Shown: piece by piece, positions 16,439-25,260 of the stretch
Layout: each line of letters begins with the position of its first letter
Numbering within the stretch: position 1 is the first letter of the stretch
DNA from: JAZTYK01 sp045636925
GTDB taxonomy: Bacteria > Bacillota > Clostridia > Oscillospirales > Butyricicoccaceae
Length of the DNA: 64,000 nt
Assembly (NCBI GenBank): GCA_045636925.1
Contig: JAZTYK010000025.1
Location: 22,897-86,896 of the forward strand
Reading direction: 5' to 3'
Made by a program: the position numbers and the translations under genes
The notes under the pieces: generated by a model
Told to the model about the DNA's origin: nothing
What the model saw: the letters and a program-made list of their open reading frames with translations, nothing else
Databases searched by the model: none

Positions 16439-17554
16439 ATGAAGACCAAGGCCATCAACTGGATCAAGAAAAATGCCGTGGTGTGTATCGCAGCAGTAGC
16501 CGCCGCCATCACCGCCTGCATCATCCCGCCGGATCAGGCTTATCTGGGTTATTTTGACTTTAAGACCCTCACCTGCCTGTTCTGCACCCTGGCAGTGGTG
16601 ACTGCCCTGCGGAATATCCGTTTCTTTACACTGCTGGCACAAAAGATTGTTTTTGTGTTCAAGTCCACCCGCAAGGCGCTGCTGGCACTGCTGGCCATTA
16701 CCTTTATCGGCAGCATGCTGATCGCCAACGACATGGCGCTGCTCACCTTTTTGCCCCTGGGTTATTTTGTGCTGGTCAGTACCGGTAACCGTCAATACCT
16801 GGCCTTTACCTTTATCATGCAGAACATTGCCGCCAATCTGGGCGGTATGCTGACTCCCTTTGGCAACCCCCAGAACCTGTATCTGTACAGTTATTTCAAC
16901 ATCCCCACCGGCGAGTTTGTGTCCATTATGCTGCCGCCCTTTTTGCTGTCCATCACCCTCATCGGCCTCAGCGTGTTTATGCTGCCCGACCAGCCGCTGA
17001 AGCTGAACGATCCGGAGGACATCAAGCTGCCCCCTGTCCGTACCGGCATTTATCTGGTGCTGTTTGCTTTGTCCATTGCCATTGTCTTCCGCTTTATCCC
17101 CTATCAGATCGGTCTGGCAGTGGTGCCGGTGTTCCTGCTGTTTATGGATCGCAAGGCGCTGATGCAGGTGGACTACGGTTTGCTGTTTACCTTTGTGTTC
17201 TTCTTTATCTTCTCCGGCAACCTGTCCCGGGTGGATATGGTGCGCGCTGTGCTGGAGCCGCTGCTGGGCACAAACACCCTGCTCTTTTCCTCCCTGTCCT
17301 GTCAGGTGATCAGCAACGTGCCCTCTGCCGTGCTCTTAAGCCAGTTTACCCAGAATTATCCCGCCCTGCTGGTGGGTGTGAACATCGGCGGCGCCGGTAC
17401 ATTGATTGCTTCCCTGGCGAGCCTGATTACCTTTAAGGAGTTCTGCCGTACCCAGCCCGACCGGAAAAAGCAGTACATCCGCATGTTCTCTATTTTTAAT
17501 TTCGCATTTCTCGGCATCCTGCTGATTTTTGAGCATTTCGTGCTGGGACTGTAA
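16439..17554 (+). CDS. SLC13/ArsB-type anion transporter
   Basis: 371 residues from ATG 16439 (AAAGGGG upstream); an ATG 24 bases earlier overlaps the ribosome site and is less likely. Roughly ten hydrophobic helices. ANDMALLTFLPLGY and NLGGMLTPFGNPQNLYLY in the first half and ISNVPSAVLLSQF in the second are the paired helix-break signatures of the citrate/ArsB-like ion transporter superfamily. Length is somewhat short for DASS proteins. The substrate (dicarboxylate, citrate or other anion) cannot be read from the sequence. Single gene with its own promoter. Confidence 0.78.
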   Translation: MKTKAINWIKKNAVVCIAAVAAAITACIIPPDQAYLGYFDFKTLTCLFCTLAVVTALRNIRFFTLLAQKIVFVFKSTRKALLALLAITFIGSMLIANDMALLTFLPLGYFVLVSTGNRQYLAFTFIMQNIAANLGGMLTPFGNPQNLYLYSYFNIPTGEFVSIMLPPFLLSITLIGLSVFMLPDQPLKLNDPEDIKLPPVRTGIYLVLFALSIAIVFRFIPYQIGLAVVPVFLLFMDRKALMQVDYGLLFTFVFFFIFSGNLSRVDMVRAVLEPLLGTNTLLFSSLSCQVISNVPSAVLLSQFTQNYPALLVGVNIGGAGTLIASLASLITFKEFCRTQPDRKKQYIRMFSIFNFAFLGILLIFEHFVLGL

Positions 17555-17592
17555 CCATCATCACATAGTACTGGATTGATTTCTGGCACTGC

Positions 17593-17621
17593 TTGCAAGG
17601 CACACCAAACTGTGCTACCAT
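17593..17621 (+). promoter_or_regulatory. Promoter of the ketopantoate reductase-like gene
   Basis: TTGCAA, 17-base spacer, TACCAT (17616-17621). Confidence 0.55.
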
Positions 17622-17653
17622 AAAGGCGACTTCAAAGAAAGAAGGCATCTGTT

Positions 17654-18571
17654 ATGAAAGCTATCAAAACTGTGCACATCGTCGGCATGGGTGCACTGGG
17701 TCTGCTTTACGGCAGCATCATCCAAAAGAATCTGGGGCCGGACACCGTTACCTATATCATGGACCCTGCCCGCTATGAACGATACAAAGACAAACACCCC
17801 TGCATCAACGGCGTGGAAACGCCCTTCCGCAAGCTCCCCTGCACCGAAGCCGGCCCCTGTGACCTGCTGATCGTTGCGGTAAAGAACCCCGGTCTGAGCT
17901 CTGCCCTGGAGGTAATGGCATCTTCCGTAGGCCCTGACACCGCCATCGTATCGGTGATGAACGGCACCACCAGCGAAGAAACCATCGGCGCTCGCTTTGG
18001 CATGGAGTGCATGCTGCATACCGTGGCACAAGGCACCGATGCCACCTGTTTGGACAATCAGTTGTGTTACGCCAATCCCGGCTATCTATGTATGGGTGTG
18101 CTGCCCCCGGCATCGGAAGCACTGCTGGATCGAGTATGCACTTTCTTTGACAAGGCCGGCATTGCCTATGTGCGCGAGGCCGACATCCGCCGCCGGATCT
18201 GGAGCAAGTATATGCTGAATGTGGGACTCAACCAATCCTGCATGGTCTTTGGCACCACCTACGGCGATGTAAATACCGAAGGCAGCGAGACCAGAATGAC
18301 CATGGTTGCTGCCATGCGTGAGGTGATTTTGATTGCCAATGCCGAAGGTGTAGCCCTGTGCGAAGAAGACCTGAAACAGTACCTGGAACTGATGCGCACC
18401 ATGGCGCCCGGCAATATGCCCTCTATGGCACAGGATCGGGTGAACAAAAAGCCTTCCGAGGTAGAGATGTTTGCCGGCACCGTGCTGAAGCTGGCCGCCA
18501 AGCACGGCATCCCCGCCCCTGCCAATGCATTTCTCCTGCGCCGCGTCCGGGAAATTGAAGCTGCGTATTAA
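17654..18571 (+). CDS. panE: 2-dehydropantoate 2-reductase family protein (ApbA/PanE)
   Basis: 305 residues. The N-terminus has the NADP-binding GMGALG (11-16) after a beta strand. The central DLLIVAVKN motif, MNGTTSEETIG, and the C-terminal helical domain with RRRIWSKYMLNVGLNQ (the conserved Lys region) and PSMAQDRVNKKPSEVE follow the ApbA/PanE layout. It would reduce ketopantoate to pantoate in CoA synthesis, or act on a similar 2-keto acid. No panB or panC lies nearby, so specificity is uncertain. Confidence 0.82.
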   Translation: MKAIKTVHIVGMGALGLLYGSIIQKNLGPDTVTYIMDPARYERYKDKHPCINGVETPFRKLPCTEAGPCDLLIVAVKNPGLSSALEVMASSVGPDTAIVSVMNGTTSEETIGARFGMECMLHTVAQGTDATCLDNQLCYANPGYLCMGVLPPASEALLDRVCTFFDKAGIAYVREADIRRRIWSKYMLNVGLNQSCMVFGTTYGDVNTEGSETRMTMVAAMREVILIANAEGVALCEEDLKQYLELMRTMAPGNMPSMAQDRVNKKPSEVEMFAGTVLKLAAKHGIPAPANAFLLRRVREIEAAY

Positions 18572-18598
18572 GCCTCTTTCCTTTGGTGCAGAAAAGCA

Positions 18599-18627
18599 TT
18601 GACGAACAATGTCATTTGTGCTATACT
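18599..18627 (+). promoter_or_regulatory. Strong promoter of the SCIFF precursor
   Basis: TTGACG, exactly 17 bases, TATACT (18622-18627), followed by GGAGG at 18646-18650 and ATG at 18659. Confidence 0.8.
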
Positions 18628-18658
18628 GTCTTTATTCTAAAACTCGGAGGAAGAGACC

Positions 18659-18802
18659 ATGAAGATTCAGACTCTGGAAACCAAGAACCTGTGTGAGAGC
18701 GCCCTGAAGGGTGGCTGCGGTGAGTGCCAGACCTCTTGCCAGTCCGCTTGCAAGACCAGCTGCGGCATCGCCAATCAGCAGTGCGAGAACAAGGACAAAT
18801 AA
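18659..18802 (+). CDS. scfA: SCIFF ranthipeptide precursor (six-cysteine peptide)
   Basis: 47 residues. It contains the nearly invariant SCIFF core GCGECQTSCQSACKTSC (residues 19-35) followed by a Cys at 42, giving the family's six cysteines at 20, 23, 27, 31, 35 and 42. An extra Cys at 12 lies in the leader, a position I would expect to be non-Cys in most members. The product is a ribosomal peptide whose Cys residues are thioether-linked to neighbouring residues by the radical SAM enzyme encoded 77 bases downstream (as shown for the CteA/CteB pair in Clostridium thermocellum). Its biological role is unknown; the family is almost universal in Clostridia, suggesting a core function. Own promoter and own terminator. 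Confidence 0.95.
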   Translation: MKIQTLETKNLCESALKGGCGECQTSCQSACKTSCGIANQQCENKDK

Positions 18803-18818
18803 GTTTATTTGCCAACTG

Positions 18819-18846
18819 AAATGCCGCCAATTTTGGCGGCATTTTT
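18819..18846 (+). terminator. Terminator/attenuator between SCIFF peptide and maturase
   Basis: AAATGCCGCC / GGCGGCATTT stem with loop AATTTT and following T residues. No new promoter is evident before the maturase start at 18880, so read-through probably supplies the enzyme at a low ratio to its peptide. Confidence 0.8.
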
Positions 18847-18879
18847 CATGATATTTTTCACAGAAAGCAGGAACACATT

Positions 18880-20262
18880 ATGATCCATCGTTATAAACTC
18901 GGCGGCCTTTGCATCGTGCTGGATGTCTATTCCGGTTCGGTTCACGTTGTGGACGAAGTGGCCTATGACATCATTGGCATGTTTGAAGAAAGCAGCCGTG
19001 AAGAAATCGTCCGCGCCATCATGGACAAATATCCCAACCATCCCGAAGTAAGCGAAGCAGAGATCTTAAACTGCTGCGACCAGATCGCCCAGCTGCGTGA
19101 TATGGGCAAGCTGTTTGCCCCCGACACCTTTGCCCCCATGGCAGGTGAGCTGAAGGCCCGCACCAGCGGCGTGATCAAGGCACTGTGCCTGCACGTGGCG
19201 CATACCTGCAACTTGAACTGCAGCTATTGCTTTGCCAGCCAGGGCAACTATCATGGTGACAGGGCCGTCATGAGCTTTGAGGTGGGCAAGCAGGCCCTGG
19301 ACTTTTTGATGGCCAACTCCCAGGGCAGACGAAACCTGGAGGTAGACTTCTTTGGCGGCGAGCCCCTGATGAACTTTGACGTGGTGAAGCAGCTGGTGGC
19401 CTATGCCCGTGAAGAAGAAAAGAAGCACGGCAAGAACTTCCGCTTTACCCTGACCACCAACGGCCTGCTGATCGATGACGATGTCATTGACTTTGCCAAC
19501 CGTGAAATGAGCAATGTGGTGCTGAGTCTGGACGGACGCAAAGACGTGCACGACCGCTACCGCGTGGACTATGCCGGCAACGGAAGCTGGGAGCGCATCG
19601 TGCCCAAGTTCCAGAAGCTGGTGGAAGCACGGGGTCATAAAAACTACTACATGCGCGGCACCTTTACCCATGCCAACCCCGATTTTCTCCGGGATGTCCG
19701 GGAGATGCTGCGTCTGGGCTTTACCGAACTGAGCATGGAGCCTGTGGTCTGCGACCCCAGCAGCCCCTCTGCCCTTACCGAAGAGGACCTGCCCATCGTG
19801 CTGGCACAGTATGAAGAACTGGCCGAACTGATGCTGCAGCGCCACAAGGAGGGCAAGCCCTTTACCTTCTATCATTACATGCTGGACCTGAGGGGCGGCC
19901 CCTGCATCTACAAGCGTATTTCCGGCTGCGGCTCCGGCACCGAATACATGGCCGTCACCCCTTGGGGCGATCTGTACCCCTGCCATCAGTTTGTGGGCGA
20001 AGAAGCCTTTAAGCTGGGCAATGTGTGGGACGGTGTTACCAACCACGAGGTACAGGATATGTTTGCTGCCTGCAACGTATACACCCGTCCCGAATGTGCC
20101 GACTGCTGGGCCAAGCTGTACTGCTCCGGCGGCTGCGCCGCCAACGCCTATCATGCCACCGGCTCGGTGAACGGCGTGTATGCCTATGGCTGTGAGCTCT
20201 TCCGCAAGCGCATGGAATGCGCCATTATGCTGGAAGCCGCCAAGACTCTGGGTGCAGAATAA
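18880..20262 (+). CDS. scfB: SCIFF radical SAM maturase (SPASM)
   Basis: 460 residues. An N-terminal peptide-recognition (PqqD/RRE-like) domain covers about 1-90. The radical SAM core begins at HTCNLNCSYCFA, giving CxxxCxxC for the SAM-binding 4Fe-4S cluster, followed by FFGGEPLMNFD and LTTNGLL. The C-terminal SPASM part has GPCIYKRISGCGSGTEYMAV, GDLYPCHQFVG, and the Cys-rich RPECADCWAKLYCSGGCAAN for auxiliary clusters. This is the full architecture of the thioether-forming SCIFF maturase. It lies directly after the precursor and is followed, two bases after its stop codon, by a decarboxylase-family gene, likely translated by coupling. Confidence 0.95.
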   Translation: MIHRYKLGGLCIVLDVYSGSVHVVDEVAYDIIGMFEESSREEIVRAIMDKYPNHPEVSEAEILNCCDQIAQLRDMGKLFAPDTFAPMAGELKARTSGVIKALCLHVAHTCNLNCSYCFASQGNYHGDRAVMSFEVGKQALDFLMANSQGRRNLEVDFFGGEPLMNFDVVKQLVAYAREEEKKHGKNFRFTLTTNGLLIDDDVIDFANREMSNVVLSLDGRKDVHDRYRVDYAGNGSWERIVPKFQKLVEARGHKNYYMRGTFTHANPDFLRDVREMLRLGFTELSMEPVVCDPSSPSALTEEDLPIVLAQYEELAELMLQRHKEGKPFTFYHYMLDLRGGPCIYKRISGCGSGTEYMAVTPWGDLYPCHQFVGEEAFKLGNVWDGVTNHEVQDMFAACNVYTRPECADCWAKLYCSGGCAANAYHATGSVNGVYAYGCELFRKRMECAIMLEAAKTLGAE

Positions 20263-20263
20263 A

Positions 20264-21604
20264 ATGGATACCCCCGTTTGTGACTTCGTGCGGGACTACC
20301 TCCGCCGGGCACCTCAGCGTCTGCATATGCCGGGACACAAGGGCATCGGTCCGCTTGGCTTTGAAGCACTGGACATCACTGAAGTATCCGGTGCAGATGT
20401 GCTGTACCATGCCGACGGCATTCTGGCAAAAAGCCAGGCAAATGCTGCCGCCCTCTTTGGCGCGGCAAGGACCCTGTACTCTACCGAAGGGTCTTCTCTT
20501 TCCATTCGTGCCATGCTGTACCTTGCCATGCTTTGGGCAAAAGAGCAAGGCAAAGCACCCAAAATCGCCGCCGGACGCAATGCGCATAAAGTGTTCATGA
20601 CTGCCTGTGCCCTGCTGGATCTTCCGGTGGATTGGCTGTATCCCCGGCAGCGGCATGATCTGCTGTCCTGCGAGATCACCCCGGAAGCGCTGGAATCCTA
20701 TTTTGCCGCTGCCGAAGAATTGCCGATAGCTGTGTACATCACCAGCCCCGACTATCTGGGCAATCTGGCAGATATTGCCGGGCTTTCTTCCGTGTGCCAC
20801 CGCCATGGCGTGCTGCTTTTGGTGGACAATGCCCACGGTGCCTACCTGCGCTTTCTGCAGCCCTCTCTGCATCCCATGGATCTGGGCGCGGATCTGTGCT
20901 GCGACTCGGCGCACAAGACCCTGCCGGTACTCACCGGTGGCGGTTATCTGCATATTTCCGCTGCCGCGCCGGTGCTGCTTGCACAGCAGGCCGATGCAGC
21001 CATGGCATTGTTTTCCACCACCAGTCCCTCTTACCTGATCCTGCAGTCGCTGGATGCTGTCAATGCCAGACTGGATGAGGACTATCCCCCTCAGCTGCAG
21101 GCCTTTGTGCAGGAAGTTGCCCTGCTGAAGCAGCATCTGCAGCAAAAAGGCTTTGCTTTATTGGGTCACGAGCCGCTGAAGCTGACCCTGTCTGCCAAGC
21201 CCTTGGGCTACACCGGTGACGGACTGGCTGACTTTCTTGTAGCTTCCGGCATGGTCTGCGAGTTCAGTGATCCGGATTATATAGTGCTGATGCTGACACC
21301 GGAACTGGGCAGTGCTGCTCTCGCGCAGTTAGAACAGCAGCTTTCGCTGCTCCCCCGTAAGGCACCCATTCTGCAGGCACCGCCCGCGCTGCCCCATCCT
21401 CAGCCGGTATGCACGCTGCGTCAGGCGCTGTTCTCCCCCGCCCATGACCTGCCCACAGACGCGTGCTGCGGCAAGGTGCTGGCACAGGCCTCTATTGCCT
21501 GTCCCCCGGCTATTCCCGTGGTGGTCTGCGGCGAGCGGCTGGATACCCGGGCCATTGCCTGTCTGGAATACTACGGTATCCATACCTGCCGTGTGATGGA
21601 CTAA
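20264..21604 (+). CDS. Orn/Lys/Arg decarboxylase-family PLP enzyme
   Basis: 446 residues from ATG 20264 (TAAAATG junction with the maturase); a longer in-frame start would overlap that gene. RLHMPGHKG near the N-terminus and DSAHKTLPVLTGGGYLH, with the PLP-binding Lys after His, identify the Orn/Lys/Arg decarboxylase (fold-type I, YaaO/SpeA-like) family; VDNAHGAYLRF supplies the cofactor Asp. At 446 residues it is the short form without the N-terminal wing domain of the inducible decarboxylases. Probably makes a polyamine precursor (agmatine, cadaverine or putrescine). Weak ribosome site, so expression is probably tied to the maturase. Substrate not decidable. Confidence 0.82.
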   Translation: MDTPVCDFVRDYLRRAPQRLHMPGHKGIGPLGFEALDITEVSGADVLYHADGILAKSQANAAALFGAARTLYSTEGSSLSIRAMLYLAMLWAKEQGKAPKIAAGRNAHKVFMTACALLDLPVDWLYPRQRHDLLSCEITPEALESYFAAAEELPIAVYITSPDYLGNLADIAGLSSVCHRHGVLLLVDNAHGAYLRFLQPSLHPMDLGADLCCDSAHKTLPVLTGGGYLHISAAAPVLLAQQADAAMALFSTTSPSYLILQSLDAVNARLDEDYPPQLQAFVQEVALLKQHLQQKGFALLGHEPLKLTLSAKPLGYTGDGLADFLVASGMVCEFSDPDYIVLMLTPELGSAALAQLEQQLSLLPRKAPILQAPPALPHPQPVCTLRQALFSPAHDLPTDACCGKVLAQASIACPPAIPVVVCGERLDTRAIACLEYYGIHTCRVMD

Positions 21605-21617
21605 TTTTAAAAAACAG

Positions 21618-21666
21618 AAACACCCTTTCTACTGCATGCGAAATGCAGTGAAAGGGTGTTTTTTTA
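21618..21666. terminator. Intrinsic terminator (converging genes)
   Basis: AAACACCCTTTC...ACTGCA / TGCAGTGAAAGGGTGTTT with T run; ends the SCIFF operon and lies at the 3' side of msrC. Confidence 0.88.
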
Positions 21667-21674
21667 TTGTTGAA

Positions 21675-22160
21675 TTACGGCAGCAGTGCTTCCAAAAGCG
21701 GTGCCAGCGCCAGCAATCCGGCACGGTCTTCTGCATCAAAGCGCCCGGTCAAGGGGCTGTCAATGTCAAGCACCGCGGCCACCGCGCCATCCTTATGCAG
21801 CGGCACTACGATCTCTGACCGGGAAGCGCCGTCGCAGGCAATATGCCCGGGAAAGGCGTGCACATCGGGCACCAGCTGCACAGCATCCTGCGCCACAGCC
21901 GTGCCGCAAACACCTTTGCCCACGGCGATCTCCACGCAGGCAGGCTTACCTTGAAAGGGCCCCAGTACCAGCTTTCCCTCCTGCATCAGGTAAAAGCCCA
22001 CCCAGTTGATGTCCGCCAATGCATCCCACAGCAGTGCCGAAGCATTGGCCAGATTGGCCATGGGGTATGGCACTCCGTCGGTAAGTGCCAGCAGTCGCTG
22101 GCGGAGCAGATGATACAGCGCCGGTTTCTCCTCCGGCCATAAAACGGGTCGATATGCCAT
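21675..22160 (-). CDS. msrC: Free methionine-(R)-sulfoxide reductase (GAF domain)
   Basis: 161 residues, one GAF domain. The start reads LLRQRLLALTDGVPYPMANLANASALLWDAL-like, then INWVGFYL, GKGVCGTAVA and HIACDGASRSEIVVPL. Cysteines at 75, 85 and 109 match the three redox Cys of fRMsr (YtsP/MsrC), which repairs free methionine R-sulfoxide with thioredoxin. Single gene. Another methionine-sulfoxide enzyme (msrA) is at 40446-40955. Confidence 0.9.
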   Translation of the reverse strand: MAYRPVLWPEEKPALYHLLRQRLLALTDGVPYPMANLANASALLWDALADINWVGFYLMQEGKLVLGPFQGKPACVEIAVGKGVCGTAVAQDAVQLVPDVHAFPGHIACDGASRSEIVVPLHKDGAVAAVLDIDSPLTGRFDAEDRAGLLALAPLLEALLP

Positions 22161-22508
22161 GCAGCACCTCCGGATCCAAGCTTTTCTTTACCATACCACA
22201 GTTTTCATCAAATCACAAGCAATACCTGCCGCTGAGCAAGCGGGATTCCCCCTCTATTTTCCGGTGTACATCCATCGCCCCTTCCTCCCCCGGTCCCCCG
22301 TGACATGCGTCATTTCAATCGTTCTAATATTTGCACCGATTTTCTCAATATTGATAAAATATTTTGCATTTTTGCAAATATCGGTAAAAATAACACTTAT
22401 TTTGTCAGTTTATCTATGTTTTACGAAAAAAGTATTGTTTTATTAATGTTTTTTTGATATAATTCATAATATAATGAAGACAGACATTTTCCAAAAAGGG
22501 GTGAAATC
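22161..22508. promoter_or_regulatory. Intergenic control region before the V-ATPase operon
   Basis: 348 bases, markedly AT-rich from about 22300. No gene is seen. It contains an inverted repeat at about 22359-22381 (ATATTTTGCA...TGCAAATAT), with a second TTTGCA/TGCAAA arm near 22330, a possible operator. The promoter is TTGTTT (22435-22440), 17 bases, TATAAT (22458-22463). Confidence 0.6.
22435..22463 (+). promoter_or_regulatory. Promoter of the V-ATPase operon
   Basis: TTGTTT, 17-base spacer, consensus TATAAT; 45 bases before the first start codon. Confidence 0.75.
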
Positions 22509-22817
22509 ATGCTGGACGAAAGCATCCGAATGATACAAGAGGCTGAACATGAGGCCGAAGTCCGCAAGGCACAGCACCGTGCTGCACTCCAGCGCATGCT
22601 GGCAGATGCTGAAACCCGGGCTACCGAAGCACTGTCACAGACGGAAGCCGCCATTCGCCGTGAGCAGACCGATCTGCTGCAACAGGCGGAGCAATCGGCT
22701 GCCGCCATCCGGGAGGAGATCCTGGAACAGGCCCGGCGGGAATGCAACCTGCTGCGGGCACAAGCACAGAACAATCAAGAGCAAGCTCTTGCATACATCC
22801 TGTCAAAGGGGGTGTGA
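22509..22817 (+). CDS. ntpF: V-type ATPase subunit G/H (peripheral stalk, NtpF-like)
   Basis: 102 residues, almost entirely a Glu/Gln/Arg/Ala coiled coil (EAEHEAEVRKAQHRAAL and so on). This is the peripheral-stalk partner of subunit E, called NtpF in Enterococcus hirae and AhaH in archaea; identified from coiled-coil character and its place as first gene of a complete operon. The stop is followed three bases later by the TTG start of subunit I. Confidence 0.8.
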   Translation: MLDESIRMIQEAEHEAEVRKAQHRAALQRMLADAETRATEALSQTEAAIRREQTDLLQQAEQSAAAIREEILEQARRECNLLRAQAQNNQEQALAYILSKGV

Positions 22818-22820
22818 GTC

Positions 22821-24743
22821 TTGGCCATTGTAACCATGAAAGCCCTGACCTTGCTGATCCCCGGGGCTGACCACCAGTCTGTGCTGCATCAGCTGCAGCA
22901 GCTGGGCTGTGTGGCACTGGAGTCGGCAGAACAGGAGGGCTTCCGGCCGGTGGCATCCCGCACCGCGGAATGTCAGCAGCTGATCCGGCTGGTGCAAGGC
23001 GCACTGGAAACGCTGCAGCACTACGCCCCCTGTAAGAAACCGCTGTTTGCTCCCGTGGGGAATCTTTCGCACCAGGCATTTTGGAGTGAAGCTGCCTGGG
23101 CTGACGGAATTGCCGCAGCGCAGCTGCTGCAGCGACTGCAGCAGGAGCTGAACACACTGGCCGCCCGCGAAACGGCGCTGGAAACGGCAAAACTGCAGCT
23201 GTTGCCCTGGAAGGATTATCCCATGCCCCTGGAGCTGCAGGGTACCCGCAACGCCAAACTGGTACTGGGTACCATGCCCCCTGATACCGATACTGCCGCT
23301 GCCGCAGAAAGTCTGGCACAGGTGGCCGACACCGCTATTTTGCAGCAAGTTGCACAAACCCGTGAACTGACCTGTGTGGCACTGCTGCTGCACCGGGAGC
23401 AGGAGCGGGACGCGCTGGAGCATCTGCGGGGATTGGGTTTTACCATTCCCGCCTGGAAGACTTTTACCGGCACTGCCGCAGAAAACCTGCAGGCCATTCA
23501 GCAGGCTGCGCTGCAATTGGAAGCCGACCGGGAGGCTATGCTGCAGCGGGTGCGGGAGGCCGCCGCCCACCGTGATCTGCTGGAACTGACCTTAGACCGT
23601 GCCGAACAGCGACTGGCACGGGAGGAAGCACGGGAACGGCTTTCCTCCGCAGGCCGCGTGGTACTGCTGCGAGGCTGGCTGCCGGCAGAGCAGGAAGAAG
23701 CCTTCCTCTCCCTGGTACATCAAACCGACTGCGCCTGGGAACTGCGTGACCCGCAACCGGAGGAATACCCCGATGTGCCGGTGCTGCTGAAGAACAACCG
23801 CTTCACCGCACCACTGAACATGGTCACCGATATGTACTCGCTGCCCGCCTACGGCAGCCTGGATCCCAATCCGCTGATGGCACCCTTCTTCATCTTTTTC
23901 TATGGCTTTATGATGGCCGACATGGGCTATGGCCTGCTGATGATGGCCGCCTCCCTGTTCATCATGAAGAAGGCAAAGCCAAAAGGCCCTACCATGCGTC
24001 ACATGATCCCTCTCTTGGGCTGGTGCGGCATCAGCACCTTTATCATGGGCGCACTCACCGGCGGATTTTTCGGCGATCTGATCCCCCAGCTGGCTATGAT
24101 GCTGGATCCCGATACCAGCTTCACCGCCATGCCCCAGCTGTTCTCTCCGCTGGATGACGCGCTGGCTGTACTCATCGGCTCGCTGGCCATCGGTGTGTGT
24201 CAGATCTTTACCGGCATGGGCATCAACATTTACAAGCAATGCAAGCGCGGCCAATGGATGGACGCTCTGTGCAATGAAGTTGCCTGGTTTGCCGTCTTTG
24301 CGCTCTTTGCTGTCGGGCTGTTGTTTGGTCAGTTGAAGATCGCCGGCATCGCCATCGCGGTTATTTTGATTGTTACCCAAAGCTATGGCAAACAAGGCAT
24401 TCTGGGCAAGCTGATGGGCATCGGCGGATCGCTGTACAGCAACATCACCGGTTACTTCAGCGACATTCTGTCCTACTCCCGTCTGATGGCTCTGATGCTG
24501 GCCGGCGCCGTTATCGCACAGGTGTTCAACACCCTGGGCGGCATCACCGGAAATGTGGTGCTTTTCTTCCTCATTTCCATGATCGGCAACGGCATCAACT
24601 TTGCCCTGAACCTGCTGGGCTGCTTCGTACACGATATGCGCCTGCAGTGTCTGGAGTTCTTTAACCGCTTTTATGAGGATGGCGGCAAGCCCTTCCGTCC
24701 TCTGCGCACCGATCCCAAACATATCAATATTGTCAATGAATAA
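22821..24743 (+). CDS. ntpI: V-type ATPase membrane subunit I (TTG start)
   Basis: 640 residues, subunit a/I of the V-ATPase. The N-terminal 320 residues are a soluble stalk with coiled coils; the C-terminal half has about seven membrane helices beginning at PLMAPFFIFFYGFMMADMGY. SYSRLMALMLAGAVI contains the essential Arg that faces the rotor Glu. It forms the ion half-channels. The only well-placed start is TTG at 22821, behind AAGGGGGTG; the next ATG (22836) is further from the site. Confidence 0.93.
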   Translation: MAIVTMKALTLLIPGADHQSVLHQLQQLGCVALESAEQEGFRPVASRTAECQQLIRLVQGALETLQHYAPCKKPLFAPVGNLSHQAFWSEAAWADGIAAAQLLQRLQQELNTLAARETALETAKLQLLPWKDYPMPLELQGTRNAKLVLGTMPPDTDTAAAAESLAQVADTAILQQVAQTRELTCVALLLHREQERDALEHLRGLGFTIPAWKTFTGTAAENLQAIQQAALQLEADREAMLQRVREAAAHRDLLELTLDRAEQRLAREEARERLSSAGRVVLLRGWLPAEQEEAFLSLVHQTDCAWELRDPQPEEYPDVPVLLKNNRFTAPLNMVTDMYSLPAYGSLDPNPLMAPFFIFFYGFMMADMGYGLLMMAASLFIMKKAKPKGPTMRHMIPLLGWCGISTFIMGALTGGFFGDLIPQLAMMLDPDTSFTAMPQLFSPLDDALAVLIGSLAIGVCQIFTGMGINIYKQCKRGQWMDALCNEVAWFAVFALFAVGLLFGQLKIAGIAIAVILIVTQSYGKQGILGKLMGIGGSLYSNITGYFSDILSYSRLMALMLAGAVIAQVFNTLGGITGNVVLFFLISMIGNGINFALNLLGCFVHDMRLQCLEFFNRFYEDGGKPFRPLRTDPKHINIVNE

Positions 24744-24761
24744 ATAAAAGGAGGAAATCGT

Positions 24762-25241
24762 ATGTTCCTGGAAAATATTGGTGGTCTTGCAATGGCACTG
24801 CTGGGCAGCGGCCTGGCTGTTGGTCTTTCCTGCGTAGGTTCCGCAAAAGGAACCGGCATTGCCGGCGAAGCAGGCGCCGGACTGTTGAGCCAGGATCCTT
24901 CCAAATCCGGTAAGGTCATGGTTCTGCAGCTGCTCCCCGGTACCCAGGGTCTGTATGGTCTGGTGGTTTGGTTCTTCGCCTTGATCCAGATGGGCATGAT
25001 GAGCGGCGACGCCGTGAATCTGACACTGGTAGAAGGCTTCCGTTTCTTCGCAGCCTGTATGCCCATGGCATTGGGCGGCTGGCTGTCTGCCATTGCCCAG
25101 GGTCGTGTTGCCGCCAGTTCCATCAACATTCTGGCGAAAAAGCCCGATGACTGGAGTAAGGGCATCATTCTTTGCGGCATCGTTGAGTTCTACGCCATTC
25201 TTTCTCTGCTGGCTTCCATGCTGATGCTGCTGTGGCTGTAA
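24762..25241 (+). CDS. ntpK: V-type ATPase rotor subunit K (sodium-type ligands)
   Basis: 159 residues, four helices in two hairpins, the double-hairpin proteolipid. The ion-site residues of the E. hirae sodium rotor are all present: Leu-Pro-Gly-Thr-Gln at 58-62, Gln 113 in AIAQGR, and the carboxylate Glu 142 in IVEFYAIL. The first hairpin lacks a Glu in the equivalent place, as in E. hirae NtpK. This predicts Na+ rather than H+ coupling. Strong AAAGGAGG before the start. Confidence 0.93.
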   Translation: MFLENIGGLAMALLGSGLAVGLSCVGSAKGTGIAGEAGAGLLSQDPSKSGKVMVLQLLPGTQGLYGLVVWFFALIQMGMMSGDAVNLTLVEGFRFFAACMPMALGGWLSAIAQGRVAASSINILAKKPDDWSKGIILCGIVEFYAILSLLASMLMLLWL

Positions 25242-25260
25242 ACGCAGACAGGAGGTTCCT

